Below are positions 1-8,457 of a DNA stretch of 64,000 nucleotides, piece by piece. This DNA is from Virgibacillus sp. NKC19-3 (lineage in GTDB: Bacteria > Bacillota > Bacilli > Bacillales > Amphibacillaceae): positions 3,720,001 through 3,784,000 of the forward strand of contig NZ_JAGYHC010000001.1 of NCBI RefSeq assembly GCF_019837165.1. Direction: 5' to 3'. Below the pieces are notes generated by a model. That model was given only the letters and a program-made list of their open reading frames with translations, did no database searches and was not told where the DNA came from. The first letter of the stretch is position 1. Every line of letters starts with the position of its first letter. A program made the position numbers and the translations under genes.

Positions 1-138
1 TGCAATTGGGAAAAAAAGCAGCACCATCAACCATGCCCATGTGGAGCTGGCATCTTTTCTTTCCAGGAAGATAATAGAAAATCCTAATATGATATTAAAA
101 ATAATAATAAACCCTAATAATAATGTCCATATGACCAT
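1..138 (-). CDS. cls: Cardiolipin synthase, N-terminal 46 codons (cut by window edge)
   Basis: Only the first 46 codons are present; the rest lies left of the window. The frame opens at ATG (complement of 136-138) after a GGTGGGAG-type ribosome binding site. It encodes one hydrophobic helix (MVIWTLLLGFIIIFNIIL), then the turn ERKDASSTWAWLMVLL, which is the typical start of bacterial phospholipase-D-type cardiolipin synthases just before their second membrane helix. These enzymes condense two phosphatidylglycerols into cardiolipin at the membrane. The catalytic HKD motifs are outside the window, so the call rests on the N-terminal signature alone. Confidence 0.82.
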   Translation of the reverse strand, partial: MVIWTLLLGFIIIFNIILGFSIIFLERKDASSTWAWLMVLLFFPIA

Positions 139-371
139 GTAGCAAATCTCCCACCTATTTGGAAAATGTGTTTACGTTTATCTATCTATAATATAGCATA
201 AATTCAATATTACCAAAAAATCGGAAAAGAAAACACATTTTTATATTGGGGGCGAGAGGATGGAAGTTAAAGTACTATAAAACGGAATGCTGACTGCGTT
301 TTATATCTTATTGACTTAATCTATATATTTCCTGTTGAAATTAGTTTAGTATAAATGAAGGAGGGCGCTAT

Positions 372-1280
372 ATGAAAAACAATATGGGAATTATATATAC
401 AGCATTGGCTTACGTACTTTGGGGATTCCTGCCCATCTATTGGAAATGGGTTGACGATGTCCCGGCCGGAGAGACATTGGCACATCGCGTTGTTTGGTCA
501 TTTATTTTCATGCTTGGCATTGTATTGATTTTACGAAAATGGACTCCTTTCATACAGGAATTGAACGTGATAATCAGAAACAGGAAAAGACTGCTTGGCA
601 TCACGCTTGCGTCTATTTTCATCAGTTTAAACTGGCTTACCTTTATATGGGCGGTCAATAGCGACCATGTTATTCAGGCAAGCTTGGGGTATTATATTAA
701 TCCACTTATCAGTATATTACTCGGGATCATCGTGCTGAAAGAGAAGGTTACGAAGAGACAGGCACTATCGTTTATTCTTGCTGGTATCGGTGTCACCTAC
801 CTAACATTTAGCTTCGGTGTGTTCCCATGGATTTCTATTATTCTAGCGCTGACTTTCGGATTCTATGGCTTATTGAAAAAGAAGGTGGATATTAGCGCCA
901 TGTTTGGTTTAACCATCGAAACAATGATCGTAACACCACTTGCCGCTCTTTATTTATTCGCCATTCCGGTGAATTCCTTTACCCTGGAAGATTTGGCTGC
1001 ACCGGTGAATCTCCTATTAATTGGGGCAGGTATCGTTACCGCGATTCCATTACTTTTATTTGCAAGCGGAGCTAAGCTAATCCCACTTGCGATGGTCGGA
1101 TTCCTGCAGTATATTGCGCCAACGATCATGCTAATTCTTGGTGTGTTTCTTTACGGAGAGCCCTTTACCAGTGGGCATGCTGTCGCATTCATATTCATTT
1201 GGTCTGCTTTGTTCATTTATATGGGGTCAGGGTATAAACGCAGGGATTCCCGGTTTAAGCGTGGAGTTCATGAAAAATAA
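372..1280 (+). CDS. rarD: RarD-type EamA/DMT family permease
   Basis: A 302-residue, ten-helix membrane protein of the drug/metabolite transporter superfamily, RarD branch. The opening IIYTALAYVLWGFLPIYWK, the segment LNWLTFIWAVNSDHVIQASL and the motif GYYINPLI are typical of RarD (first described as a chloramphenicol-sensitive protein in Pseudomonas; substrate unknown). Two EamA repeats are visible, about residues 8-140 and 150-290. The start is fixed by GAAGGAGGG seven bases upstream of ATG. It stands alone, divergent from the cardiolipin synthase. An 8-bp hairpin (277-304) lies upstream. No clear terminator follows before the SAM riboswitch promoter. Confidence 0.88.
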   Translation: MKNNMGIIYTALAYVLWGFLPIYWKWVDDVPAGETLAHRVVWSFIFMLGIVLILRKWTPFIQELNVIIRNRKRLLGITLASIFISLNWLTFIWAVNSDHVIQASLGYYINPLISILLGIIVLKEKVTKRQALSFILAGIGVTYLTFSFGVFPWISIILALTFGFYGLLKKKVDISAMFGLTIETMIVTPLAALYLFAIPVNSFTLEDLAAPVNLLLIGAGIVTAIPLLLFASGAKLIPLAMVGFLQYIAPTIMLILGVFLYGEPFTSGHAVAFIFIWSALFIYMGSGYKRRDSRFKRGVHEK

Positions 1281-1384
1281 GTTAGCTCTATGACCTAGTT
1301 ACCAAAAGTAGCTTGATGAGCGCATAGGACGCCTCTGCGTGACCTATATCCCGAGGCAATAAAATAGTTATTTTCTAAAAACCG

Positions 1385-1414
1385 TTGACATTCCGTTCCA
1401 TTTACCGTTATACT
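1385..1414 (+). promoter_or_regulatory. SigA-type promoter of the SAM-riboswitch transcript
   Basis: TTGACA (1385-1390) and TATACT (1409-1414) are separated by 18 bases, a near-consensus housekeeping promoter. Transcription would start about 1421, just before the aptamer, so the whole S-box lies in the leader. Confidence 0.75.
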
Positions 1415-1437
1415 ATTCTTTAATTTAGAAAAATGAA

Positions 1438-1555
1438 TCTCTTATCAAGAGCGGCGGAGGGATAGGCCCTGTGATGCCCGGCAACCTGAAGGCTAGTAAA
1501 CTACCTTTTACGGTGCTAAATCCTACAGATCAAGATTGGTCTGGAAGATAAGAGG
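1438..1555 (+). promoter_or_regulatory. SAM-I (S-box) riboswitch aptamer
   Basis: The leader carries the classic S-box core: P1 5' strand CTCTTATC, then AAGAGCGGCGGAGGGA, GGCCCTGTGATGCCCGGCAA, the GGTGCTAAATCCTACAG block and the P1 3' strand GATAAGAG (1547-1554). It binds S-adenosylmethionine. Bases 1549-1558 can instead pair with 1577-1586 (ten pairs, one G-U), giving the antiterminator; when SAM holds P1 shut, the terminator at 1575-1608 can form. Low SAM should therefore switch on the sulfhydrylase gene at 1673. Confidence 0.95.
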
Positions 1556-1574
1556 AGGATCGTTTACATATACG

Positions 1575-1608
1575 CCCTCTTCTTAGGAAGGGGGTGATTT
1601 ATTTATTC
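1575..1608 (+). terminator. S-box regulated intrinsic terminator
   Basis: CCCTCTTC-TTAG-GAAGGGGG forms an eight-pair stem with a tetraloop and one G-U pair, followed by the U-rich TGATTTATTTATT. Its 5' arm is the same stretch that pairs with the 3' side of aptamer helix P1, as expected of a terminator/antiterminator switch. Confidence 0.85.
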
Positions 1609-1672
1609 CCCCCTCTTCCTCCAGATACGTTAGAAGTGCAAACCAAAAGTAAACATTCAAGGAGGAATTTTC

Positions 1673-3397
1673 ATGTCAAACTTTCCATTTCACAACCCGG
1701 AAACCATATTACTTCATGGAGGTCAGGAACCCGACCCTGCAACGGGATCAAGAGCTATGCCCATTCACCAAACAACGTCCTACGTTTTTCGTGATACCGA
1801 GCATGCCCAGAATGTATTCGGATTAGCAGAACCGGGAAATATCTATACCCGTATTACAAATCCGACTGTCGATGCTTTCGAACAACGCATGGCTTCACTT
1901 GAGGATGGAAGTGGAGCTGTTGCCACCTCATCCGGTATGGCAGCAATTACATTTTCTATTCTTAATCTCGCCGGCTCAGGTGATGAAATTGTTGCTGACA
2001 GTAACTTGTACGGTGGGACGTACAATCTTTTTGCACATACACTACCGCGTTACGGAATTGATGTGAAATTTGTTGATGGAACGGATCCTGAAGCGATTAG
2101 AAGTGCTATTACAACAAAAACAAAGGCCGTGTTTGCTGAAATTATTACAAATCCAAGTCTAAACATATTTGATGTAGAAACCGTTGGTGCGATTGCGCAT
2201 GAAAACAACATTCCATTGATCATTGACAATACATTTGCCACTCCATACGGCACAAAACCGCTCACATGGGGAGCAGATATTGTTGTTCATTCTGCGACAA
2301 AATGGATCGGCGGCCATGGTACAACAATTGGCGGAGTTGTCATAGATGGCGGCCGCTTCGATTGGGGCAATGGTCACTTTCCAGGATTTACTGAACCGGA
2401 CGAGAGTTACAATGGCCTCCGTTACGTAGATCTTGGTCCAGCAGCCTACGTGACAAAATTACGTGTGCAACTACTCCGAGATATTGGTGCTTCTCTGAGT
2501 CCACAGAGTGCCTTTTTATTTTTACAGGGACTGGAGACATTACATCTGCGCGTCGAGCGTCATAATAAAAATGCTGAAGAAGTCGCTGCTTATTTGCAAA
2601 AACACCCAGCTGTAGAATGGGTTAATTTCCCTGGCCTTGAAGATCATCCATCCCATCAGCTTGCGAAAAAATATCTCGCTAATGGATTCGGCTCGATTAT
2701 CACGTTCGGCATCAAAGGCGGTCGGGATGCTGGTAGGAAACTAATCGATAATGTTACACTCTGGTCCCATGTTGCCAATGTGGGTGATGCAAAATCGCTG
2801 ATTATTCATCCAGCATCAACCACACATCAACAATTAAGTGCTCAGGATCTGGAAAAAAGCGGAACAACAGAAGAACTAGTTCGCTTATCGATTGGCATTG
2901 AAAACCCGAAGGATATTTTAGTTGATCTCGATCAGGCCATTGCCAAAGCGGTTGATCAGCGTCCGCTTTTCGAGACTACAGAAGACGATGCTATTACGTG
3001 GCTACTGTCTTCGCCATTTGATCGAAAAGATGGAGCCATTCGGAAAAAGGTAATTGCAGCTGTTACTAGCGCTGACAATACACTTGATAAAGACGAAAAG
3101 CAATTGGCAGCACTAGGATTTAGCATTATCCCTATCAATGAAGAGGCGAAACTGGAAGACATTGCTGATGAAGTAGACGCTGTATGGGTGAACAATCAAC
3201 AGCTACCGCAATCAACCATTGAACAATTAATTAATAAACAAGGTAAAATATTGTGGGTAGAAGAACCGGATAAGCATGATCAAACAGTAGAAAATGCACG
3301 TGCGGCAGGTATTACGGTCATTACGGGCAAAAATCCATATGAGGAAGCACTTCGCCTGAGGGATAATCATAGAATAGCGGATCCATGGAAAGTATAG
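1673..3397 (+). CDS. O-acetylhomoserine aminocarboxypropyltransferase (MetY-like) with C-terminal CoA-binding-like extension
   Basis: A cytosolic PLP enzyme of the Cys/Met metabolism family that makes homocysteine from O-acetylhomoserine and sulfide. Residues 1 to about 425 are a full MetY: start region ETILLHGGQEPDPATGSRA, PLP-lysine motif HSATKWIGGHGTTIGG, and the late motif SLIIHPASTTHQQL. At 574 residues it is about 140 longer than usual. The tail (about 440-574) has an alternating beta/alpha pattern with AALGFSIIPIN and WVEEPDKHDQTVENARAAG, resembling small CoA_binding_2 (YccU-like) Rossmann domains. RBS AAGGAGG precedes the ATG. The S-box upstream fits a methionine-pathway role. Confidence 0.92.
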   Translation: MSNFPFHNPETILLHGGQEPDPATGSRAMPIHQTTSYVFRDTEHAQNVFGLAEPGNIYTRITNPTVDAFEQRMASLEDGSGAVATSSGMAAITFSILNLAGSGDEIVADSNLYGGTYNLFAHTLPRYGIDVKFVDGTDPEAIRSAITTKTKAVFAEIITNPSLNIFDVETVGAIAHENNIPLIIDNTFATPYGTKPLTWGADIVVHSATKWIGGHGTTIGGVVIDGGRFDWGNGHFPGFTEPDESYNGLRYVDLGPAAYVTKLRVQLLRDIGASLSPQSAFLFLQGLETLHLRVERHNKNAEEVAAYLQKHPAVEWVNFPGLEDHPSHQLAKKYLANGFGSIITFGIKGGRDAGRKLIDNVTLWSHVANVGDAKSLIIHPASTTHQQLSAQDLEKSGTTEELVRLSIGIENPKDILVDLDQAIAKAVDQRPLFETTEDDAITWLLSSPFDRKDGAIRKKVIAAVTSADNTLDKDEKQLAALGFSIIPINEEAKLEDIADEVDAVWVNNQQLPQSTIEQLINKQGKILWVEEPDKHDQTVENARAAGITVITGKNPYEEALRLRDNHRIADPWKV

Positions 3398-3548
3398 AAG
3401 AATGGAAGTGTATGCGGGATGCGTTTTTTCTTCCGGGATTGACTCTTTCGCTACTGGCTGAGATTCAAAGCCCCGGACGATCCCTCATCTCCCGGAAGCA
3501 CCGATAAATTATGTTTACCCTCTCTTCATAAAGGAAATAACCATGATA

Positions 3549-3771
3549 AGAGGCTGGGACAAAACAAAAGTGTTTAATAAAAAAGACGAACGTTATCAAA
3601 CTTAGCGTAGGAAATATGCGGAGACTCCAGCGGGAGGAAAGGCATAGGTGAGACACCGTAGTGCGATAGCACAAGGGGGCTCACCAGCCGCCCTAAGGTG
3701 CGCGAAGTATATTTTTAGAAGCGATGTATGTTCGGAATTTATTTGTTAAAAACACTTTTGTCCCAGCCTCT
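3549..3771. repeat. 223-bp Bacillaceae-type intergenic repeat with inverted ends
   Basis: The element is bounded by AGAGGCTGGGACAAAA at the left and its complement TTTTGTCCCAGCCTCT at the right. The pairing extends inward to AGTGTTT/AAACACT with five extra bases in the left arm. The interior holds GCGGAGACTCCAGCGGGA and GGGGGCTCACCAGCCGCCC, blocks I recognise from a common non-coding repeat of Bacillus-related genomes. TTTTT follows the right end, so the folded element could end transcription rightward. No reading frame with a ribosome binding site was found. It lies between the sulfhydrylase and ypmR-like genes. Confidence 0.75.
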
Positions 3772-3887
3772 TTTTAGTATGATAACATCGAAACAAACCT
3801 ATATTAAAAATACTTTCGAATTTATTTATGACATGAGACAATATATCCTATATCTTACGTATAATATAACAACCGGGTGTGGTATGC

Positions 3888-4793
3888 ATGAAGAAGAAAA
3901 ATTTTATGATTGCAATTATCGTTTTTATTGTTGGGGCAGGCATTTTTGCTTTAATAAATCAACCTACTGCAACGTTTAATAATAAAACAATTTCTCAACA
4001 TGATGATACAGGGACGAAAACAAAAGAAAACGAGGAAAACGAAGATGTTGGCGAAGAGTCGCAAGATGAAACAGAAGAAGATGAACCATCAACCGAACAG
4101 AGGCAACTCTCCACTGTAGCTATCGAGGCTTTTCAGGAAGCGGTCGATTTCTTTACCAATCAAAACACCCATATCGTTGCGGTTGGTGACTCCCTAACAC
4201 AAGGTGTCGGAAGCAGTAATGGAGGAGGTTATGTAGGCATATTAGACTCTGCCCTTAATGCTGAGGGACAAATTGTTTCCTTTGATAATTTTGGGATACG
4301 TGGAAACCGATCGGATCAGCTGTTGGAGCGCCTGGATAATCCTGAAGTTTCCACCGCACTAGAAGATGCTGATATTGTTTTAATAACGATCGGAGCAAAT
4401 GATATCATGAAAGTAGTGAGAGAAAATTTCACGAACTTAAAGATCGAGGAGTTTAGGCAAGAACGGATCGATTATGAAGAAAGGCTACAGCAAATATTTA
4501 CCAAACTTAAACATATAAATCCGAACACAGACATTTATTTATTAGGGTTTTATAATCCCTTCGAACAATACTTTCAGGATATTGAAGAACTTGATATGAT
4601 TGTAGAGTCTTGGAATAAAACAGGAAATGATATCGCACAAGAAGATGCGTCTATCACGTTCATTCCTACCGTCGATTTATTCGATGATCCGGATGCAAAT
4701 TTATTCGCAGAGGATAATTTCCATCCAAATGATAGAGGCTATCAACGAATGGCAAGAAGAGTTTTGGATTATTTAACTAACGAAGAAGGATGA
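3888..4793 (+). CDS. ypmR: Secreted or membrane-anchored SGNH/GDSL hydrolase (YpmR-like)
   Basis: A membrane-tethered esterase-like protein. After MKKKNFMIAIIVFIVGAGI (signal anchor) comes an acidic, low-complexity linker (about residues 30-75). The SGNH fold follows: block I AVGDSLTQGVGSS with the nucleophilic Ser, block II GIRGNRSDQL, block III ITIGANDIM with the oxyanion Asn, and block V DNFHPNDRGYQRM with the Asp/His pair. All catalytic residues are present. ATG at 3888 is preferred over an in-frame GTG at 3879; the ribosome binding site is weak for both. It overlaps the next gene by four bases (ATGA), as in the B. subtilis ypmR-ypmS pair. Natural substrate unknown. Confidence 0.88.
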   Translation: MKKKNFMIAIIVFIVGAGIFALINQPTATFNNKTISQHDDTGTKTKENEENEDVGEESQDETEEDEPSTEQRQLSTVAIEAFQEAVDFFTNQNTHIVAVGDSLTQGVGSSNGGGYVGILDSALNAEGQIVSFDNFGIRGNRSDQLLERLDNPEVSTALEDADIVLITIGANDIMKVVRENFTNLKIEEFRQERIDYEERLQQIFTKLKHINPNTDIYLLGFYNPFEQYFQDIEELDMIVESWNKTGNDIAQEDASITFIPTVDLFDDPDANLFAEDNFHPNDRGYQRMARRVLDYLTNEEG

Positions 4794-5437
4794 GCGCGAT
4801 GCCCCAACGAAAAGAAGACCATCAGTCAAAAACAATAAAATGGAAAGCCTTATTTTTTGGTTTATTAAGCGTAAATATCCTCTTTTTTCTGGTCATTGTT
4901 GCACTCATTTTTTGGCCGGTTTCTGAGAACATATTTCCCTCCAATGATGAGCAGGAAAGTAGAGAGAGCTCTGAATTTACAGTTCGAACCACTAAAGATA
5001 ATTTGAACGAATTGGTCAATGCTTATATTGATCAGGCTTTATCAAACACAGGACACGAGTATCGTATCTCCCTGGAGGAGGATATCCATCTAATTGGCGA
5101 GTTACCGGTATTCTCCAGCACCGTACCACTTTCCGTCCATCTAGAGCCAATCGTACAGGAAAACGGGGATCTCGTTTTAGAACAGCGATCCATCTCGCTT
5201 GGACTATTGGATTTACCAAATCAAAAAATTATGGAATACATGGAACGTTACTTATCGATGCCTGAATGGGTTACGATCAATCCAAAAGATGAGGAGATTT
5301 ACGTTGGCGTTACAGAAATGGATTTACAGAGTAATTTCGAGGTTAGTGTAGAACATATTGATCTGGAAGCAAATAATCTCGCATTTAATATTCGAATTCC
5401 ATACCGGACATTAGGCATCGAACATATAGAACCATAA
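4790..5437 (+). CDS. ypmS: YpmS-family DUF2140 membrane protein
   Basis: A 215-residue protein with one N-terminal membrane helix (ALFFGLLSVNILFFLVIVAL) and an extracytoplasmic DUF2140 domain rich in beta strands. The motifs FTVRTTKDNLNELVNAYI and LPVFSSTVPLSVHLEPI match that family. Function is unknown; partnership with the SGNH hydrolase is inferred from the ATGA start/stop overlap and the conserved order. A second ATG at 4799 is possible. It is followed at once by a strong terminator, so the operon is two genes long. Confidence 0.88.
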   Translation: MSAMPQRKEDHQSKTIKWKALFFGLLSVNILFFLVIVALIFWPVSENIFPSNDEQESRESSEFTVRTTKDNLNELVNAYIDQALSNTGHEYRISLEEDIHLIGELPVFSSTVPLSVHLEPIVQENGDLVLEQRSISLGLLDLPNQKIMEYMERYLSMPEWVTINPKDEEIYVGVTEMDLQSNFEVSVEHIDLEANNLAFNIRIPYRTLGIEHIEP

Positions 5438-5483
5438 TGAAATGAGCTAAAACCATCATCTCCGGGGTTTAGCTCATTTCATT
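5436..5483 (+). terminator. Intrinsic terminator of ypmR-ypmS
   Basis: AATGAAATGAGCTAAA (5436-5451) pairs perfectly with TTTAGCTCATTTCATT (5468-5483), a 16-pair stem starting within the stop codon of the upstream gene. The stem is A/T-rich at its base and ends in T-rich sequence, so it could work from either side. Confidence 0.8.
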
Positions 5484-5504
5484 GTAAACTATACCTCCTG
5501 TTAC

Positions 5505-5541
5505 CCAAAAGAGAACCACTACAGCTCGTGTGTGGTTCTTC
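5505..5541 (-). terminator. Intrinsic terminator of the permuted papain-like gene
   Basis: Read on the minus strand, AGAACCAC and GTGGTTCT form an eight-pair stem around a 12-base loop, followed by CTTTTGGG. It begins immediately after the stop of the gene at 5542-6162. Confidence 0.7.
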
Positions 5542-6162
5542 TCACCTGATGACAAATTGTTTCACTTTTGCAGATAATAATAAAATGAATGATTGCTTTT
5601 GTAATGCCTGCTCTCCTTGAGTCAGCTTTCTCTCTGTATCTACAAAATAATGGCTAAGTTTCCCTTGATAAATTAGTTGCATCCCCTCGTGTGCTCGAAT
5701 ATCAGCAGGCGTCGTAAAGCAAGCAGGATTCGGTAGCTGAAAATGCTCCAAATCCCGTAGCACGGTCGCTACAAACTGGGAACAAAACAAGGCATTTCTG
5801 CGGCTAATTTTAATTTGGAATAAGACACCAAGGAGTCCAATGAAATTAAATTTATACGCTTCTTTTTCAGCTTCGATTTCTTTAATATGATGATTAATGA
5901 TGGCACAGTCGCTCTCTGAAACCGTATAGCTATAAATAGCGCAATTAGCATTTCTCATGAAGTCACTTTGAGGGTCCTCCTGTATAAAACCCCCAACAAA
6001 CGGGTTCCTTGGTCGTTTCCGGCCAAAACTGTATACTTCCTTTAATTCCGGGTCAAAGCTTATCGATACATGGTTTAATGATTGATTTGTACAGAAATTA
6101 ATCATCCTAGATAAACAGGTTCCCGTATCCGTAAAAAGAAAGTAGATCGTTTTTTCTTCCAT
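5542..6162 (-). CDS. Permuted NlpC/P60-like (YiiX/YycO-type) putative cysteine hydrolase
   Basis: About 206 residues, no signal peptide or membrane helix. The order of motifs is that of circularly permuted papain-like hydrolases: an early His in SLNHVSISFD (about residue 31) and a late Cys in ALFCSQFVATVL (about residue 135). Related proteins act on amide or ester bonds in peptidoglycan or lipids, but the substrate here cannot be told. The start was moved to the ATG at 6162 because GAGGGGTGA sits six bases before it; an upstream in-frame ATG at 6177 has no such site. It is transcribed alone, away from repeat array A. Confidence 0.62.
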   Translation of the reverse strand: MEEKTIYFLFTDTGTCLSRMINFCTNQSLNHVSISFDPELKEVYSFGRKRPRNPFVGGFIQEDPQSDFMRNANCAIYSYTVSESDCAIINHHIKEIEAEKEAYKFNFIGLLGVLFQIKISRRNALFCSQFVATVLRDLEHFQLPNPACFTTPADIRAHEGMQLIYQGKLSHYFVDTERKLTQGEQALQKQSFILLLSAKVKQFVIR

Positions 6163-6360
6163 CAAATCACCCCTCATCGACTTTTCATTTATAGTATGTC
6201 AGGTTTTCGATAGTCACTTACTTCATGCGCGGGTGTACTACTTGTGTGATGATAACTTATTGTTGCATATTTCCACGTAAAAATACACCCCCACTTTTAC
6301 TTTTATTCATAAAATAGTCCACTTGTCACGTGCTGGCGGCCGTACTGTGGGTGCTTCTCT

Positions 6361-6507
6361 CCCGTTTTGGACTGGGGCTTTCCCGTTTCGTAGTCGCTGT
6401 CTCCCGTTCTGAATTGACTTTCTCCCGGTTTGAAAGGTCTCTCTCCCGTTTTGGACTAATCGCCTCCCGTTTCAGTGCATCGCTCTCCCAGCTCTAATTT
6501 CAACCGT
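6361..6507 (-). repeat. 21-nt phased array A (KRE type), seven units
   Basis: Seven copies of CTCCCGTTT-like cores place CCCG (last copy CCCA) at 6361, 6382, 6403, 6424, 6445, 6466 and 6487, exactly 21 bases apart. The bases between cores differ from unit to unit. On the minus strand the frame is open for about 57 codons as heptads such as KREAISP, KRERDLS and KRESPSP, but it has no start codon. It fills the divergent gap between the hydrolase gene and the ABC-F gene. Confidence 0.9.
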
Positions 6508-6583
6508 CAAACATTGACTAAATCATTGAAATACCGTAAGCTTACTATGTGTACTATTTTTTATTGGAGGAATATCATAATCG

Positions 6584-8203
6584 ATGATTAATGTTTCGAA
6601 TGTAAGTTTACAATATGGTGACAAGAAGTTATTTGAAGATGTTAATTTAAAATTCACCCCTGGTAACTGTTATGGATTAATTGGGGCAAATGGTGCCGGT
6701 AAATCCACATTTCTTAAAGTATTATCAGGTGAGATAGAACCGCAATCCGGTGGTATCTCCTTATCTCCCGGAGAACGAATTGCCGTGTTAAAACAGGACC
6801 ACTTCGCCTATGAAGATACGCAGGTGCTGGAAGTTGTTTTAATGGGGCATGAAAAATTATATGACGTGAAACAAGAAAAAGACGCGATTTATATGAAGCC
6901 CGACTTTTCCGAAGAAGATGGTATGCGTGCTGCTGAACTAGAAGGCGAATTTGCTGAAATGAATGGTTGGGAGGCGGAATCCGATGCTGCTGTTCTACTA
7001 AAGGGACTTGGCATTGATGAATCCCTCCATATGAAACAAATGAGCGAATTATCGGAGGATCAAAAAGTAAAAATATTGCTCGCTCAAGCTCTTTTCGGCA
7101 ATCCTGACATTTTACTACTGGATGAGCCAACAAACGGACTTGATATCCATGCGATTCAATGGTTGGAAGAATTTCTGATCAACTTTGAAAATACGGTAAT
7201 TGTTGTGTCCCATGATAGACACTTTTTAAATAAAGTATGCACCCATATCGCCGATGTTGACTATGGAAAAATTCAAATTTATATCGGAAACTATGACTTC
7301 TGGTATGAATCCAGCCAACTTGCAAACAGGATGGCCCAGGAAGCAAATAAGAAAAAAGAAGAAAAAATCAAAGAGCTGCAAACCTTTATTGCCAGATTCA
7401 GTGCCAATGCATCGAAATCCAAGCAGGCAACATCACGGAAGAAATTACTGGACAACATCACACTGGATGATATTAAACCATCATCCCGTAAATATCCGTA
7501 TATCGCCTTTACACCGGATCGTGAAATCGGTAATGACCTGCTACGTGTTGATGGATTAACAAAAACCATTAACGGGGAAAAAGTACTTGATAATGTGAGT
7601 TTTACCATGAACAAGGATGATAAAATCGCCTTGGTCGGAAAGAATGATATTGCCAAAACGACGCTATTCAAAATTATCATGGGAGAAATGGAACCAGACG
7701 CAGGCACATATAAATGGGGTGTAACGACATCGCAATCCTATTTTCCAAAAGATAACACCGCATTTTTTGAAAACGATCTGCCATTAGTCGAGTGGCTTCG
7801 CCAATATTCCCCAGAAGATCAGACGGAGACATTCCTGCGCGGTTTCCTAGGAAGAATGTTGTTTTCCGGCGAAGAAGCATTGAAAAAGGCAAATGTGCTC
7901 TCCGGTGGTGAAAAGGTTCGTTGCATGTTATCCAAAATGATGCTATCCGGGGCGAATGTGCTCATCTTGGACGAACCGACCAATCACTTGGATCTGGAAT
8001 CCATTCAATCCTTGAATAATGGCTTAATCCGATTTAAAGGTTCGATCCTATTTACGTCCCATGACCATCAATTCGTTCAAAGTATCGCAAACCGTCTTAT
8101 CGAAATTACACCTAACGGCATTATCGATAAGGAAATGAGCTATGATGAGTATGTGCAAGATCACCAACTACAAGAAAAGATTGAACAAATGTATGCTAGT
8201 TAA
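6584..8203 (+). CDS. ABC-F family ATPase (YkpA/YbiT-like)
   Basis: A 539-residue soluble protein with two ABC ATPase domains and no membrane helix, as in ribosome-associated ABC-F factors. Domain 1 has Walker A GANGAGKST (about residue 34) and Walker B ILLLDEPTNGLD, but its signature reads LSEDQ. A charged linker (about 235-300) follows. Domain 2 has a degenerate Walker A, GKNDIAKTT (about 350), with a standard LSGGE signature and LILDEPTNHLD. One composite ATP site thus looks canonical and the other degenerate. The ATG is the only possible start near GGAGG, though the spacing is long (13 bases). A strong terminator follows. Confidence 0.88.
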   Translation: MINVSNVSLQYGDKKLFEDVNLKFTPGNCYGLIGANGAGKSTFLKVLSGEIEPQSGGISLSPGERIAVLKQDHFAYEDTQVLEVVLMGHEKLYDVKQEKDAIYMKPDFSEEDGMRAAELEGEFAEMNGWEAESDAAVLLKGLGIDESLHMKQMSELSEDQKVKILLAQALFGNPDILLLDEPTNGLDIHAIQWLEEFLINFENTVIVVSHDRHFLNKVCTHIADVDYGKIQIYIGNYDFWYESSQLANRMAQEANKKKEEKIKELQTFIARFSANASKSKQATSRKKLLDNITLDDIKPSSRKYPYIAFTPDREIGNDLLRVDGLTKTINGEKVLDNVSFTMNKDDKIALVGKNDIAKTTLFKIIMGEMEPDAGTYKWGVTTSQSYFPKDNTAFFENDLPLVEWLRQYSPEDQTETFLRGFLGRMLFSGEEALKKANVLSGGEKVRCMLSKMMLSGANVLILDEPTNHLDLESIQSLNNGLIRFKGSILFTSHDHQFVQSIANRLIEITPNGIIDKEMSYDEYVQDHQLQEKIEQMYAS

Positions 8204-8209
8204 GAAATG

Positions 8210-8242
8210 AGAGCGTGCTCCTGGTGGGAGGACGCTCTTTTT
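8210..8242 (+). terminator. Intrinsic terminator of the ABC-F gene
   Basis: AGAGCGT and ACGCTCT pair, a single G-G mismatch follows, then CTCC pairs with GGAG around a short loop; TTTTTG follows the stem. Confidence 0.88.
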
Positions 8243-8369
8243 GACATGGATAAGTTGGAGCTTAGGCTTAGCATTCATGGCTGATTACAAGGAATGAAGG
8301 ATGCCCTTGGCTACGATTACACTAGTAACTAACCCTATAGGATTTCTCATTTTAACTTTTTCTTACAAT

Positions 8370-8413
8370 AAAGGAACCCATTTTGTAAAAGGTTAATCAA
8401 AATGGATTCCTTT
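8370..8413 (-). terminator. Terminator hairpin downstream of the alpha/beta hydrolase
   Basis: AAAGGAACCCATTTTG (8370-8385) pairs with CAAAATGGATTCCTTT (8398-8413) with one mismatch. It lies 45 bases past the stop of the minus-strand hydrolase gene; the A/T-rich ends would allow use in both directions. Confidence 0.72.
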
Positions 8414-8457
8414 GGAGGCTTCGCTAATAAAAATACATTGTGCTTATGTTTTCGTCA

